Source: Pseudomonadales bacterium
GTDB taxonomy: Bacteria; Pseudomonadota; Gammaproteobacteria; Pseudomonadales; Azotimanducaceae
Assembly (NCBI GenBank): GCA_030749725.1
Contig: JASMJM010000115.1
Location: forward strand, 1-38,727
Direction of reading: 5' to 3'
Length of the DNA stretch: 38,727 nt
Shown here: piece after piece, positions 7,753 through 16,507 of the stretch
How the letters are laid out: each line of letters starts with the position of its first letter
Position numbering within the stretch: the first letter of the stretch is position 1
The notes under the pieces: model-generated
The model's database searches: none
What the model was told of the DNA's origin: nothing
Seen by the model: the letters and a program-made list of their open reading frames with translations, nothing else
Made by a program: the position numbers and the translations under genes

Positions 7753-7915
7753 CCAGTAATCACCAATCTCGCAGTTGGTTGAGACATGGGATGGGGTGTT
7801 GGTGGGGCGCCTTCGGAGCGCGCTGGAGCCATGGATGGCGGAAGCGTGATCCAGGTGCCTTTGGCCATGGAGGGCCAAAGGCAAGTAGCGTAAGCAACAC
7901 CCCATCCCATGTCTC
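7753..7915. repeat. Long palindromic structured repeat, copy A
   Basis: The outer arms GAGACATGGGATGGGGTG (7781 on) and its complement ending at 7915 pair over about 21 bp. Inside are a GCGC...GCGC hairpin with a CTTCGG loop and a second hairpin GCCTTTGGCC/GGCCAAAGGC (7857-7882). A conserved block CCAGTAATCACC...CAGTTGGTT (7753-7780) precedes the left arm in all copies. It occupies the middle of the 566-bp divergent gap between the Gfo/Idh gene and the first CoA-transferase. I see nothing recognisable in the rest of the gap apart from short GGATCC-rich imperfect repeats at about 7937-7977. Confidence 0.9.
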
Positions 7916-8120
7916 AAGAGCTCGCAAGTACGTTCCCAGTGGTGGATCCTCTGTGACGGATCCCCAGTGGCGGGTCCCGGTTGGACATCAACGGTTTACA
8001 ATCGATGTCCCTTGGTTTTTTCTGATACCATAATTACCCCTGTAATCCCCAAACATCAAGAGACGATATGCGAGAGTGCAGGCGAACGACATAAGCTTGC
8101 GCCGCAGGAGAAGAAGCGTC

Positions 8121-10472
8121 ATGGGTCCCCTTGCCAAGACTCGGATTCTGGAAGTATCCAGCAGCATTGCGCCCGCATACTGTGCACGTCAATTTGCCCT
8201 CTGGGGCGCTGAGGTAATCACCGTTGGGGATGGTCGGCATAATTCGCCCCGCCAATATCCAACCTGTTCAGTGCAAGGCAAGGATCACTCGTTACTGCAG
8301 GAAACTCTGCACATTGGAAAACGCTTTATCCCGGAATCAGAGGTCACAGCGGAACTCATCGAGAATGCAGACGTCCTGATCACGGATCGACCAAAAGCCG
8401 ATCTGCTGAATGCAGCAGGTTTCCGTGATGTATCGCATTGGCCAATCGTCGTCGACATCTCACCTTTCGGGAGAACCGGAGCCTACGCCCGCCACGCAGC
8501 GACTGAACTCTCCGTAGAGGCCGTCTCCGGATTTCTCTCGATCAATGGCAGTCGTGACCGGGCGCCCCTCAGGATGCCGGCAAATCTGATCGGTTACATC
8601 TGCGGCGTGAACGGCTTTATCGCTGCCCTGGCAGCGTTGCACCGCTTGCATCACTCGGGTATAGCCGAGCAGGTTGAAGTCAGCTGGATGGAGACGCTCG
8701 CCACCATCGTTCCGCTGCTACGCACCCAATTGGAATGGCGACCCGAACAGAGAGATGGAGGTCCTGGGGCCAAGCCGCTGGGCGTGCGCCTCTACAAGGT
8801 CGGCCGGGGTTATCTATCCCTTGGCCTAAACCTCAGATCTGCGCTTGAAGTCCTGCTGGAAATCCTTGGATTGGATGAAAAGGATATTCCCGATCATCTG
8901 GATACTTTGAAGAAGAGACAAGACTACAACGCACTCTTTGCCTTCGTTGAATCACTGCATTCGCCATTCGACATTGACGACCTTTTCAAGATTCTGTCGG
9001 AGCAGCCCCACCGATCTGTCGTTGGTAAAGTGCAGACACCAGCGGAACTGTTAACGGATCCGCAGCTGGAAGCACTTGGTTTCCTGCATCATCTGGATCA
9101 TCCCAGGCTAGGCAAGATTACCCTCGCTGGACCGCCGGCAAGAATGTCGGCAACACCTGCAGAATGTCCATCGCCGGCAGCTCTTACGGCTGATCCGGAT
9201 GTGACTTGGTCATACCGGGAAGACGCGCCGGTTGCAGCACCCATCTCCTTAGACCGTCCCCTTGCGAACGTTCGGATCATCGATCTAACCCAAGCCTGGA
9301 TAGGTCCCTATGCAACTCAACTCTTAAGGGATCTGGGCGCCGAAGTGATCAAAGTGGAATCACATCTTAAACCTGATGTCTGGCGAATGTTGCCGCCCAC
9401 CAAACCAAAGGCGCTGATCAATCATCGTGCAGCTCTGGCGAACACCAGTAACAACTTCAACAGTGTCAATCGCGACAAGAAGAGTCTCACCCTGGACCTA
9501 ACGAGGCCACAAGGCCGGCAACTGTTTCTGCAACTGGTGGCAGATGCCGATGTGGTTATGGAAAACTATACACCTAACGTGATGAACCGGTTTGGTCTCG
9601 GCTACGAAGATCTAAGAAAGGTGAACCCATCTCTTATCATGGCCTCCTTTTCCGGCTATGGAAAGGTGGGACCTTATGCCAACTATCGAGCGACCGGCAC
9701 CACCATTGAGGCGACGGCTGGATGGGATAGCCTGTTCGGTTATGCCGACGGGCCACCCCTGGTAATGGGATTCTATCAGGCCGATGCGATCACCGGCCTG
9801 CAGATGGCGGCGACTACCCTTGCGGCCCTTAACCACCGCAATCGTACCGGTGAAGGACAATACGTTGAGGGTTCCATGTTCGAAGCCGCAACCGGCTATA
9901 TCGGTGAACTGATCCTTGAAGCCGGTCTGGGTAAATCACATGAGCGATTCGGCAATCGGCACCCGGATATGGCGCCCCATGGCGTATACCCCTGCGAGGG
10001 GGAGGACCAGTGGGTGGCGATCGCGGTAAGGGATGACCGGGAATTCAAGCGATTCCGGGAGATTTCGGGCCTTGACCTTTCGGACCCTGCCTTACTCGAT
10101 CTAGCCCATCGCCTCACACAACAGGACTACTTGGATCAGCAAATATCGACATGGACCGGCGAACTGACGACTCAAGAGGCAACGCGCCAGCTACAGGATA
10201 TCGCCATCGCCGCAGCACCGGTGCAGAGAACCGATCAGGTCTTGGCCGATCCGAACCTTCGGGACTGGTTTCAGCCCTTGTCTCATCCCGATCTGGGCAG
10301 TCATCTGTATGATGGATTTCCGTGGCGATTCTCCAACAGCGAGTTGTCGTCCGAATCCGCTTCTCCCAGGCTCGGCCAGCACAGTCGTGAGCTGCTGTAC
10401 AGGTTGCTGGGTCAAAGTCACACGGAAATCGATCGATTATTCAGGTCTGGAGTCAGCGGCGAGGTGTTTTAG
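8121..10472 (+). CDS. Tandem-domain CaiB/BaiF (family III) CoA-transferase 1
   Basis: Two complete family III CoA-transferase modules in one chain of 783 aa. Module 1 spans about residues 5-365; module 2 starts near 380 (LANVRIIDLTQAWIGP) and shows GAEVIKVES, NRDKKSLTLDL and GRTGAYARH/GYGKVGPYA-type loops. Family enzymes move CoA between acyl donors and carboxylic acids in two-step ping-pong chemistry with an acidic nucleophile. At the position of the nucleophilic Asp both modules have Glu (VSWME, SMFEA). The ATG at 8121 has AGGAG ten bases upstream; an ATG at 8076 is in frame but lacks a good site. It is related to the gene at 12390-14804. Single-module enzymes dimerise as interlocked rings, so a fused pair may form an intramolecular pseudo-dimer. 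Confidence 0.92.
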   Translation: MGPLAKTRILEVSSSIAPAYCARQFALWGAEVITVGDGRHNSPRQYPTCSVQGKDHSLLQETLHIGKRFIPESEVTAELIENADVLITDRPKADLLNAAGFRDVSHWPIVVDISPFGRTGAYARHAATELSVEAVSGFLSINGSRDRAPLRMPANLIGYICGVNGFIAALAALHRLHHSGIAEQVEVSWMETLATIVPLLRTQLEWRPEQRDGGPGAKPLGVRLYKVGRGYLSLGLNLRSALEVLLEILGLDEKDIPDHLDTLKKRQDYNALFAFVESLHSPFDIDDLFKILSEQPHRSVVGKVQTPAELLTDPQLEALGFLHHLDHPRLGKITLAGPPARMSATPAECPSPAALTADPDVTWSYREDAPVAAPISLDRPLANVRIIDLTQAWIGPYATQLLRDLGAEVIKVESHLKPDVWRMLPPTKPKALINHRAALANTSNNFNSVNRDKKSLTLDLTRPQGRQLFLQLVADADVVMENYTPNVMNRFGLGYEDLRKVNPSLIMASFSGYGKVGPYANYRATGTTIEATAGWDSLFGYADGPPLVMGFYQADAITGLQMAATTLAALNHRNRTGEGQYVEGSMFEAATGYIGELILEAGLGKSHERFGNRHPDMAPHGVYPCEGEDQWVAIAVRDDREFKRFREISGLDLSDPALLDLAHRLTQQDYLDQQISTWTGELTTQEATRQLQDIAIAAAPVQRTDQVLADPNLRDWFQPLSHPDLGSHLYDGFPWRFSNSELSSESASPRLGQHSRELLYRLLGQSHTEIDRLFRSGVSGEVF

Positions 10473-10590
10473 TACCAGTTGATCGGATTATCCCTCGCTT
10501 GATCTGATTCTGTCGCCAAATAATGCAGGTATGCTAGGCTATGCTTATCTACACTCGCCGCATAGCGCGATATCAGCCGCACCCGTACAC

Positions 10591-11271
10591 ATGCCAACAA
10601 GTAAAGAACAGGAATTCAAGTGCCCACTCGGTGACCAGGGCTGCCAGTGGCTGGAACACATTTCCAAACTGCAAAGCCGGGTGGATGAATTGGCTCAACT
10701 GGTTTCGCAGGATCCCCTGACGGGCCTACACAACTTACGGCATTTCAATGACATTCTGCCACAAACAATGGAACGTACGCGCCGCCTCGGCCACGCAAGC
10801 GGCCTGATTATGATCGATCTCGACAACTTCAAGGCTGTCAACGACACATGGGGACACGAGATCGGCAATCTCACCCTGAAGCAGGCGGGTACGATAATGA
10901 CTCAGCAGGTGCGTATGGTCGATACCGTATGCAGATATGGCGGCGAAGAATTCGTTGTTGTTCTGCCGGATACTCAACTGCGCCAGTGCGTCAAGATTGC
11001 CGAACGTATCCGTAAATCGATTGAAGCAACGCCGTTAATCTTCAGTGAGGGTGAAGTCTACATTACCGCCAGCATGGGCATCGAAGTCTACCAAGGCGAA
11101 ACCCAGATGACGTCTCAAGCACTGGTCCACGCTGCCGATAAACTGCTCTATCAGGCCAAGCATGCCGGACGCAATCAGGTGGCTCACCGCGATTTTGCCG
11201 AAGTAGAGTCGACCACGGCCGTCAGCCAGGAAGAGATAGATGCCCTGTTCAAGGGTTCCGATGTGAGTTAG
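10591..11271 (+). CDS. Diguanylate cyclase (GGDEF) with FliM-like C-terminal tail
   Basis: Makes cyclic di-GMP from two GTP; soluble, about 226 aa. After a short N-terminal part (CPLGDQGCQWLEHISKLQ, helical, possibly a coiled-coil dimeriser) comes the GGDEF domain: DPLTGLHNLRHF, IDLDNFKAVNDTWGHEIG and active site GGEEF at residues 117-121. RMVD lies five residues before it, so the inhibitory I-site (RxxD) is intact. The C-terminus ends in SQEEIDALFKG, strikingly like the FliM N-terminal switch peptide that binds CheY-P. No sensor domain is visible. The start is uncertain: ATG at 10591 has no clear ribosome site, and an alternative ATG lies at 10531. Confidence 0.9.
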   Translation: MPTSKEQEFKCPLGDQGCQWLEHISKLQSRVDELAQLVSQDPLTGLHNLRHFNDILPQTMERTRRLGHASGLIMIDLDNFKAVNDTWGHEIGNLTLKQAGTIMTQQVRMVDTVCRYGGEEFVVVLPDTQLRQCVKIAERIRKSIEATPLIFSEGEVYITASMGIEVYQGETQMTSQALVHAADKLLYQAKHAGRNQVAHRDFAEVESTTAVSQEEIDALFKGSDVS

Positions 11272-11377
11272 CAGACTTGGACCGGCTATGAGCGTCGGTG
11301 ATGCAACGGCGCACCGATTTGATGCGCCCGATACACTCAGAGAGGCGCCCCATACACTCAGGGATGTCCCCTGCCAA

Positions 11378-12193
11378 CTATCGCCATAGCTCTGATGAAG
11401 CCTTCATCCAGCGAGTGAGGTGGCGCATCTCCGCTACCAGTTCGCCGCTTTCCATGTCGATCAGTTCTGAATCCACCCAGGCAAATTCCGTTTTCGGGCT
11501 GGCCCCAACACAGATTACCTTGCCGTTTCTGCGATAGGCCCTGTCCAATCGAATGGGGCCATGGCGTAGCGCGATCTCGGTTGCACCAAAGAAACCGACC
11601 GCCTGCTTGATCATGCCCCGCGGAAAGCCGGCGTTGAGTAAGCCGTACATCGAGGCCGGAGATATCAGGATGCCGTCATATTCACCTTCGCCGCCACCCT
11701 CTTTGACTTTGACATCGTCTGCGGCCGGGCACTGTACCCCCACTTCAAGATCAGCCAGAATCCTCAAATCCTCCTGCCGGGCACTTTCCAGAGTCATACT
11801 CCTGACATAGTCAGCTTCCCGGGGATTGCCCACCGAAAGAGAACCTTTAGCAACGATGGTGCCTTCCGGTGTCTCAATCCAACCGTCCACCCTGACATCG
11901 TCACTGTCTGCGGGCGTTTTAATTCCAGCCCGGACATCCTCTTTGTGGGTGGTTGCATAGGTGTAATACATGCTGACTGTGCCGCGCTGATACCACTTGA
12001 GCCCCCATCGCTCCTGAATGATCGGAACGAAGTGATCCAGGTGCACGGTGCCGGGAATGGTGCCGCCACGCATACCGATCTTGGTGGCGACCGCATCGTT
12101 GTGGATGGATCCCGGTTGATCCTGCCAGAGATTGATGGGTTGCTGCCAATCGGAATATAGCTTGCCGTCTTCTACTTGTATTGCATTGGCCAT
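11378..12193 (-). CDS. Hotdog-fold (MaoC-like) protein, unknown function
   Basis: Protein of 271 aa. Around residues 30-55 it shows a hydratase-like pattern SIHNDAVATKIGMRGG followed by TIPGTVHLDHFVPI, reminiscent of MaoC/hydratase-2 double-hotdog proteins that act on acyl-CoA thioesters. A second half carries beta-rich sequence (GKVICVGASPKTEFAWVDSE) as expected for a second hotdog. I cannot confirm catalytic residues, so the call is tentative. The start at 12193 follows GAGGGAGAAA; the longer frame to 12238 lacks support. It lies opposite to and between the two CoA-transferase genes, suggesting a role in the same acyl-CoA metabolism. Confidence 0.65.
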   Translation of the reverse strand: MANAIQVEDGKLYSDWQQPINLWQDQPGSIHNDAVATKIGMRGGTIPGTVHLDHFVPIIQERWGLKWYQRGTVSMYYTYATTHKEDVRAGIKTPADSDDVRVDGWIETPEGTIVAKGSLSVGNPREADYVRSMTLESARQEDLRILADLEVGVQCPAADDVKVKEGGGEGEYDGILISPASMYGLLNAGFPRGMIKQAVGFFGATEIALRHGPIRLDRAYRRNGKVICVGASPKTEFAWVDSELIDMESGELVAEMRHLTRWMKASSELWR

Positions 12194-12389
12194 TTTCTCT
12201 CCCTCTTCGGTGAGTATCCTGGTGTCACGGTAACACATTCCACCGAATCTGTAATCGGCCGCTCAACCAAGGGCGCTCATGCATGTGTATGCGCCGAAAC
12301 GGCCGCGGGAGCAGATCCAGAAGCCACTCAGGGGAAGAGGTCGCCTGGGCTTTCCTATGGTAGACTCAAGATAAAATCGAGGTACTGAG

Positions 12390-14804
12390 TTGGCACCGCT
12401 CAAGGGTATTCGCGTTCTCGATCTGACCAACTCACGGGGTGAGTTGGCAGGCCGCATGCTGGCGGATCTCGGCGCTGAGGTCCTGAAGATCGAGCCCTCC
12501 GAAGGTGTAAATTCCAGGCGACTTGGGCCGTTCGATGCCCATGACAACTCTCTCTTCTGGGCCTGTTTTGGGGTCGGTAAATCCAGTCTGCAGCTTGATC
12601 TCAACAGCAGTGACGATCGTAACACATTGACGCTACTGGCAAAAGGCGCGGATCTGCTCATCGAGAGTTTTGCGCCCCGATACGCTTCCAGCATCGGCAT
12701 CGGCTATCACAGATTGAGTGCCATCAATCCCCGCCTGATATACATCGCCATAACCCCTTTTGGTCAGGAGGGACCCAAGGCCAATTGGCCAGCCACAGAT
12801 CTAACACTCGAGGCAGCAGGTGGCAGGCTTGCCATGCAAGGGGACAAGGATCGACCCCCCATTCCAGTCGGCTTCCCGCAAACTTATCTGCAAGGGGGCG
12901 CACAAGCCACAGCGGACGTTTTGATTGCCCTTAACGAGCGGGAAAAGTCCGGCTTGGGACAGTTTCTGGATCTGTCCCTACAGGAAGTTGTCTGGTGGAC
13001 CTTGATGGCGGCACAGGGCAGTCCAGTGTGTGTCGGACGAAATCCACCCGGGTGCGACGATGACCGCGCCATGGGAGTTCGAAGCCGCGCCCAGTACGTC
13101 CCTCAGGTCTCTGAAGCCAAGGATGGATTGGTGATCGTCGCTGTTGGCGGAAGCCCGCCAGGCAAGAAAGGTATGGTGACCTTTGCGGTAGATGAGGCCC
13201 GTGACCACGGCGACCTGGAAGAGGACCTAGATGGCTATGACTGGAACAACTGGGTGCCGCTGCTGAGACAGAATGAAATCAGCGAAGATCAGCTCGTCCG
13301 CGTCATGAACCATCTGCGTAGGTACATCAAGCGTCGCAGCAAACAGGAACTGATCGATTGGGCACTAACGAACGATCTACGCCTCGGACCCCTCAATACC
13401 ACCCGTGACCTGATTAACGACCGCCAATTGAATGCTCGGGAATTCTTCATAGAACTGGGCGGAGTCAAACAACCGGGGCCCTGGGTGAAAATGAGCGGCA
13501 CGCCCCTCACGATAACGCAACCCGCGCCTAAGCAGGGGCAGGATACAACACCTGTCTGGCAAGAAAGCTCAATTCCTGTTGCGCCGCTGCCCCGTAACGG
13601 TAACGCATTCGAAGGGCTGAAGGTGGCCGACTTTTCCTGGGTCGCTGCCGGACCTACCATAGGCAAAGCGTTAGCAGATCACGGAGCCACGGTAGTCAAA
13701 CTGGAGTCAGCGACCCGTCTTGACCTGTCACGCACGCTGGCACCTCACCTACAAGGTGAGCCCGGTGTCAATCGCAGCTACTGGGCCTATCTCTACGCCA
13801 CTTCCAAGCTTTCGATGCAGTGCAATCTGGCAACCGATGCCGGGCGAACGCTGGGGCGGAAGATGTGCGACTGGGCGGATGTGGTCATCGAAAGCTTCTC
13901 GCCGGGCACCATGGCAAAGATGGGTCTGGATTACGACGCACTGTGTGGCGATCATTCGGATCTCGTCATGCTCAGTACTTCGATGTTGGGCCAAACAGGC
14001 CCTCTCCGGGAATATGCAGGCTATGGACAACAGGCATCGGCGTTCGCCGGTTTTCAGAACATTACCGGCTGGCCCGACCGTGAGCCCTGCGGCGTATACG
14101 CGCCCTATACGGATGTCATTGCTCCCAAATTCGGCATCTCGGCCCTGGCTGCAGCGCTATACGAAAGAAACAGATCCGGGAAGGGGCAACTGATCGACCT
14201 GGCACAGGCTGAGTGTTCCCTCTACCTTCTGGCACCCATCATCATGGATGAGATCGCCAACGGTGTGACAGCGGTTCGACCGGGGATGGATTCCATCTAC
14301 GCCTGCCCGCATGGATCCTATGCAACTGCAGGCACGGAACGATACATTGCTCTATCGATAGAAACTGCAACCCAGTGGCGCTCGTTGCTGCGCCTGGCAC
14401 CGCTTGCCGCTTTTGCAGACGAACACTTCGATGACATGGCAGAACGCCGAGCATTACTCGATGAGATCAACAGCGCCCTGGTGGGATGGACCAGCAATCA
14501 GGATCCGTGGCGACTGGAAGAGGCCCTGGTTGAAGCTGGTGTGCCGGCTTCGGTCGTGCAACGACCCCTGGATGTATTCAACGACCCGCAAATCGAAGCC
14601 CGCCAGTTGAAACAGGTTTTGCCCCAGAGTGAAACCGGAGACGTAATCCACTTTGGATTCTGTACCCGTTTTTCCGCCAAGGAACAGATGGTGCTCACGG
14701 CACCACCCTCTTTAGGCGAACACAACGACCACGTACTGCGGAATCTGCTGCACCTGTCTGAAGCGGAGATTGCAGAATTACATCGCGCGGGAGCCATGCA
14801 GTAA
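12390..14804 (+). CDS. Tandem-domain CaiB/BaiF (family III) CoA-transferase 2
   Basis: Second two-module family III CoA-transferase, 804 aa. Module 1 begins PLKGIRVLDLTNSRGE and module 2 near residue 407 (FEGLKVADFSWVAAGP). Typical loops are present: GAEVLKIEPSEG, GKSSLQLDLN and FGQEGPKA in module 1; GATVVKLES, LGQTGPLREYAG in module 2. At the catalytic-carboxylate position both modules have Glu (LSLQE, LAQAE), as in the first gene. The start codon is TTG at 12390 with GAGGT a few bases upstream; the next ATG would delete the first strand of the fold. The glutaredoxin-DinB gene starts 27 bp after the stop, so the two are probably co-transcribed. Confidence 0.92.
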   Translation: MAPLKGIRVLDLTNSRGELAGRMLADLGAEVLKIEPSEGVNSRRLGPFDAHDNSLFWACFGVGKSSLQLDLNSSDDRNTLTLLAKGADLLIESFAPRYASSIGIGYHRLSAINPRLIYIAITPFGQEGPKANWPATDLTLEAAGGRLAMQGDKDRPPIPVGFPQTYLQGGAQATADVLIALNEREKSGLGQFLDLSLQEVVWWTLMAAQGSPVCVGRNPPGCDDDRAMGVRSRAQYVPQVSEAKDGLVIVAVGGSPPGKKGMVTFAVDEARDHGDLEEDLDGYDWNNWVPLLRQNEISEDQLVRVMNHLRRYIKRRSKQELIDWALTNDLRLGPLNTTRDLINDRQLNAREFFIELGGVKQPGPWVKMSGTPLTITQPAPKQGQDTTPVWQESSIPVAPLPRNGNAFEGLKVADFSWVAAGPTIGKALADHGATVVKLESATRLDLSRTLAPHLQGEPGVNRSYWAYLYATSKLSMQCNLATDAGRTLGRKMCDWADVVIESFSPGTMAKMGLDYDALCGDHSDLVMLSTSMLGQTGPLREYAGYGQQASAFAGFQNITGWPDREPCGVYAPYTDVIAPKFGISALAAALYERNRSGKGQLIDLAQAECSLYLLAPIIMDEIANGVTAVRPGMDSIYACPHGSYATAGTERYIALSIETATQWRSLLRLAPLAAFADEHFDDMAERRALLDEINSALVGWTSNQDPWRLEEALVEAGVPASVVQRPLDVFNDPQIEARQLKQVLPQSETGDVIHFGFCTRFSAKEQMVLTAPPSLGEHNDHVLRNLLHLSEAEIAELHRAGAMQ

Positions 14805-14831
14805 TAGTGGCGACACGCTGAGGAAACTACT

Positions 14832-15587
14832 GTGAGCGATTCCATCAAGGTATTCTGGCAACCCGGCTGAACGAGCTGCCTGCGAACCAAAGAGTTCCTT
14901 TCCGCCCGTGGGGTGGTTTACGAATCCATTAACGTAGCTGAAGATGAAAGAGGTTTACAGCAGTTGCGTGTGCTTGGCGCAAGAAGTGTACCGGTCGTCT
15001 CGAACGGGAACTCTTTTGTTTATGCTCAGGATCTAAACGAGATCTCCCGCTTCGTGGGCCTCGACTACCGGGTATCGCCGGAGCTGCCGGCAGAGATCCT
15101 GGTCGGCAGGCTGGCAAACGTGATCGACACTGCCAGCGTCCTGATTCAGCAAATCCCGTCAAACTGTCTGCAGGACAAACTGCCTGGCCGGGACCGCACG
15201 TATCTGGCCCTCGCCAACCACATCTTCGAGATTGCCGGCGGCTTCCTGCAGGTTGCAGGCGGCGCGGATTTCACCGGTTCCATTGCAATGGCTGTCCCGC
15301 GCGAGGAACGTACACCAAACGAGCTGAACGCCTTCGGTCGTAGCATCATATCGGACCTCAATGAGTGGTGGATGAGTTGCAGTGATCCTAGTTGTGTTCT
15401 GCACGTGACGACCTTCTACGGTCCGCAAACACTCCACGCCGTCCTCGAACGATGCACCTGGCATGCGACGCAACATGTTCGTCAGGTAGTCATGATCCTC
15501 ACGATGCACGACGTGGAGCCGGACAGGCCTCTGACTGCCGCGGATCTGGCGGGGCTACCACTTCCCGATGGTGTCTGGGACGGCTGA
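14832..15587 (+). CDS. Glutaredoxin-DinB fusion with in-frame TGA at the CxxC (candidate selenoprotein)
   Basis: From GTG 14832 (AGGAA six bases upstream) the frame reads a glutaredoxin strand SIKVFWQPG, then TGA at codon 13 (14868-14870), then TSCLRTKEFLSARGV and on without interruption to a terminal TGA at 15585-15587, 251 codons. Family members I recall have GCTSCLRTKEFL here, so the TGA occupies the first Cys of the CxxC redox site. The thioredoxin fold continues through the cis-Pro motif ARSVPVVSNG (about 60-69). Residues 85-250 are a DinB-like four-helix domain with candidate metal-binding His residues (NHIFEIAGG, TWHATQHVRQ). UxxC glutaredoxins are known selenoproteins. If the TGA were a stop, translation could only restart at GTG 14913, deleting the active site. 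A 4-bp GAAC/GTTC hairpin at 14884-14897 lies 14 nt after the TGA. It is followed by the NTF2-like gene at 15661. Confidence 0.82.
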
Positions 15588-15660
15588 GCCATCGGACGAT
15601 TCAAATTTCATTTCGGATGCAACTTCAGTATCCTGGCATGGAACAACCGGAGGAGAGAAT

Positions 15661-16401
15661 ATGAGCGAACAGGCAAGAGATGGCGCGCTAGCCGCTTACT
15701 GGCAATTTTTCGAGTCATTCAATACACGGGACAGTGAGAAGTTTGCCAGTGCCCTCCAGTTTCCCCACCTGCGGGTATCGGCCCGTGGTCCGGCCCCGAG
15801 TATCATAGCCAAGCCCGACCTGCAGGCTCAGGGAACATCCTATGAGCGAATCCTGGCCACCGGATGGCACCACACCATCGGTGCGGAACCAGAAGTGTTG
15901 CACCTATCTCCGGAAAAAGTGCACATCAGGGGCGGCTGGACCCGGTACAACAAGGACGACGAGCCGATCCTTACCAACTTCGTCACCTACATCGTCACGC
16001 TGGTAGAGAATCATTGGGGCATTCAATGCCGTTTCGGCGTCGATCCGGGTCCCGATGGCGAGACACCGAAAACGGCAGCCACGGCCCTTACTGTGCTGGA
16101 AGGCGCTCTCGCCGCCATGGGGTCCGGCGACCTGACGGCGGCAACGGAATTGTTCAACTACCCCCACTTCAACATCGATCCGGGCGATGTGCGGAGTTAT
16201 GCGAGCGCAGATGAAGTTGCCCCCACCCTACCGAGTGGCGACGTCAAGCCGAGCGATCTGCGGGCACTGCAGAGTGGTCCCAATTCCGTAAGCATGGCCT
16301 TCGATGCAAAGATAGACAGGCGCGACATGCAAGGCGTCGTCCTGGCCACGGAACGCGAGGGGCACTGGGGCATCGAGAGTCGATCGATTATCGTGCACTA
16401 G
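15661..16401 (+). CDS. Tandem NTF2-like (SnoaL-like) domain protein
   Basis: Protein of 246 aa that appears to contain two cone-shaped NTF2-like modules. The first (residues 5-135) starts DGALAAYWQFFESFNTRD and includes FPHLRV and an FVTYIVTLVENHWGIQCRF strand. The second (about 140-246) repeats the plan: LTVLEGALAAMGSGD, then FNYPHFNI, ending EREGHWGIESRSIIV. Such folds serve as enzymes, isomerases or binding modules; the role here is unknown. The ATG at 15661 has a strong GGAGGAGAG site, so the longer frame from 15568, which overlaps the DinB gene, is rejected. Probably the last gene of the CoA-transferase, glutaredoxin-DinB, NTF2 transcript. Confidence 0.82.
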   Translation: MSEQARDGALAAYWQFFESFNTRDSEKFASALQFPHLRVSARGPAPSIIAKPDLQAQGTSYERILATGWHHTIGAEPEVLHLSPEKVHIRGGWTRYNKDDEPILTNFVTYIVTLVENHWGIQCRFGVDPGPDGETPKTAATALTVLEGALAAMGSGDLTAATELFNYPHFNIDPGDVRSYASADEVAPTLPSGDVKPSDLRALQSGPNSVSMAFDAKIDRRDMQGVVLATEREGHWGIESRSIIVH

Positions 16402-16507
16402 TCAAAACAGAGAGATTGATTTGACTTGTTGGGGAGGCCTACTTCAAGACCTGTCAAAAGAAGGTCACCTAGTCGCAGATTATCGTTATTCGTGTCTGCG
16501 GGTCCCT

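Noticed and set aside
3815-14870. Genome-wide reassignment of TGA to an amino acid
   Set aside because: TGA ends several complete genes of normal length in the window, including the glutaredoxin-DinB gene itself and the SDR at 27969.
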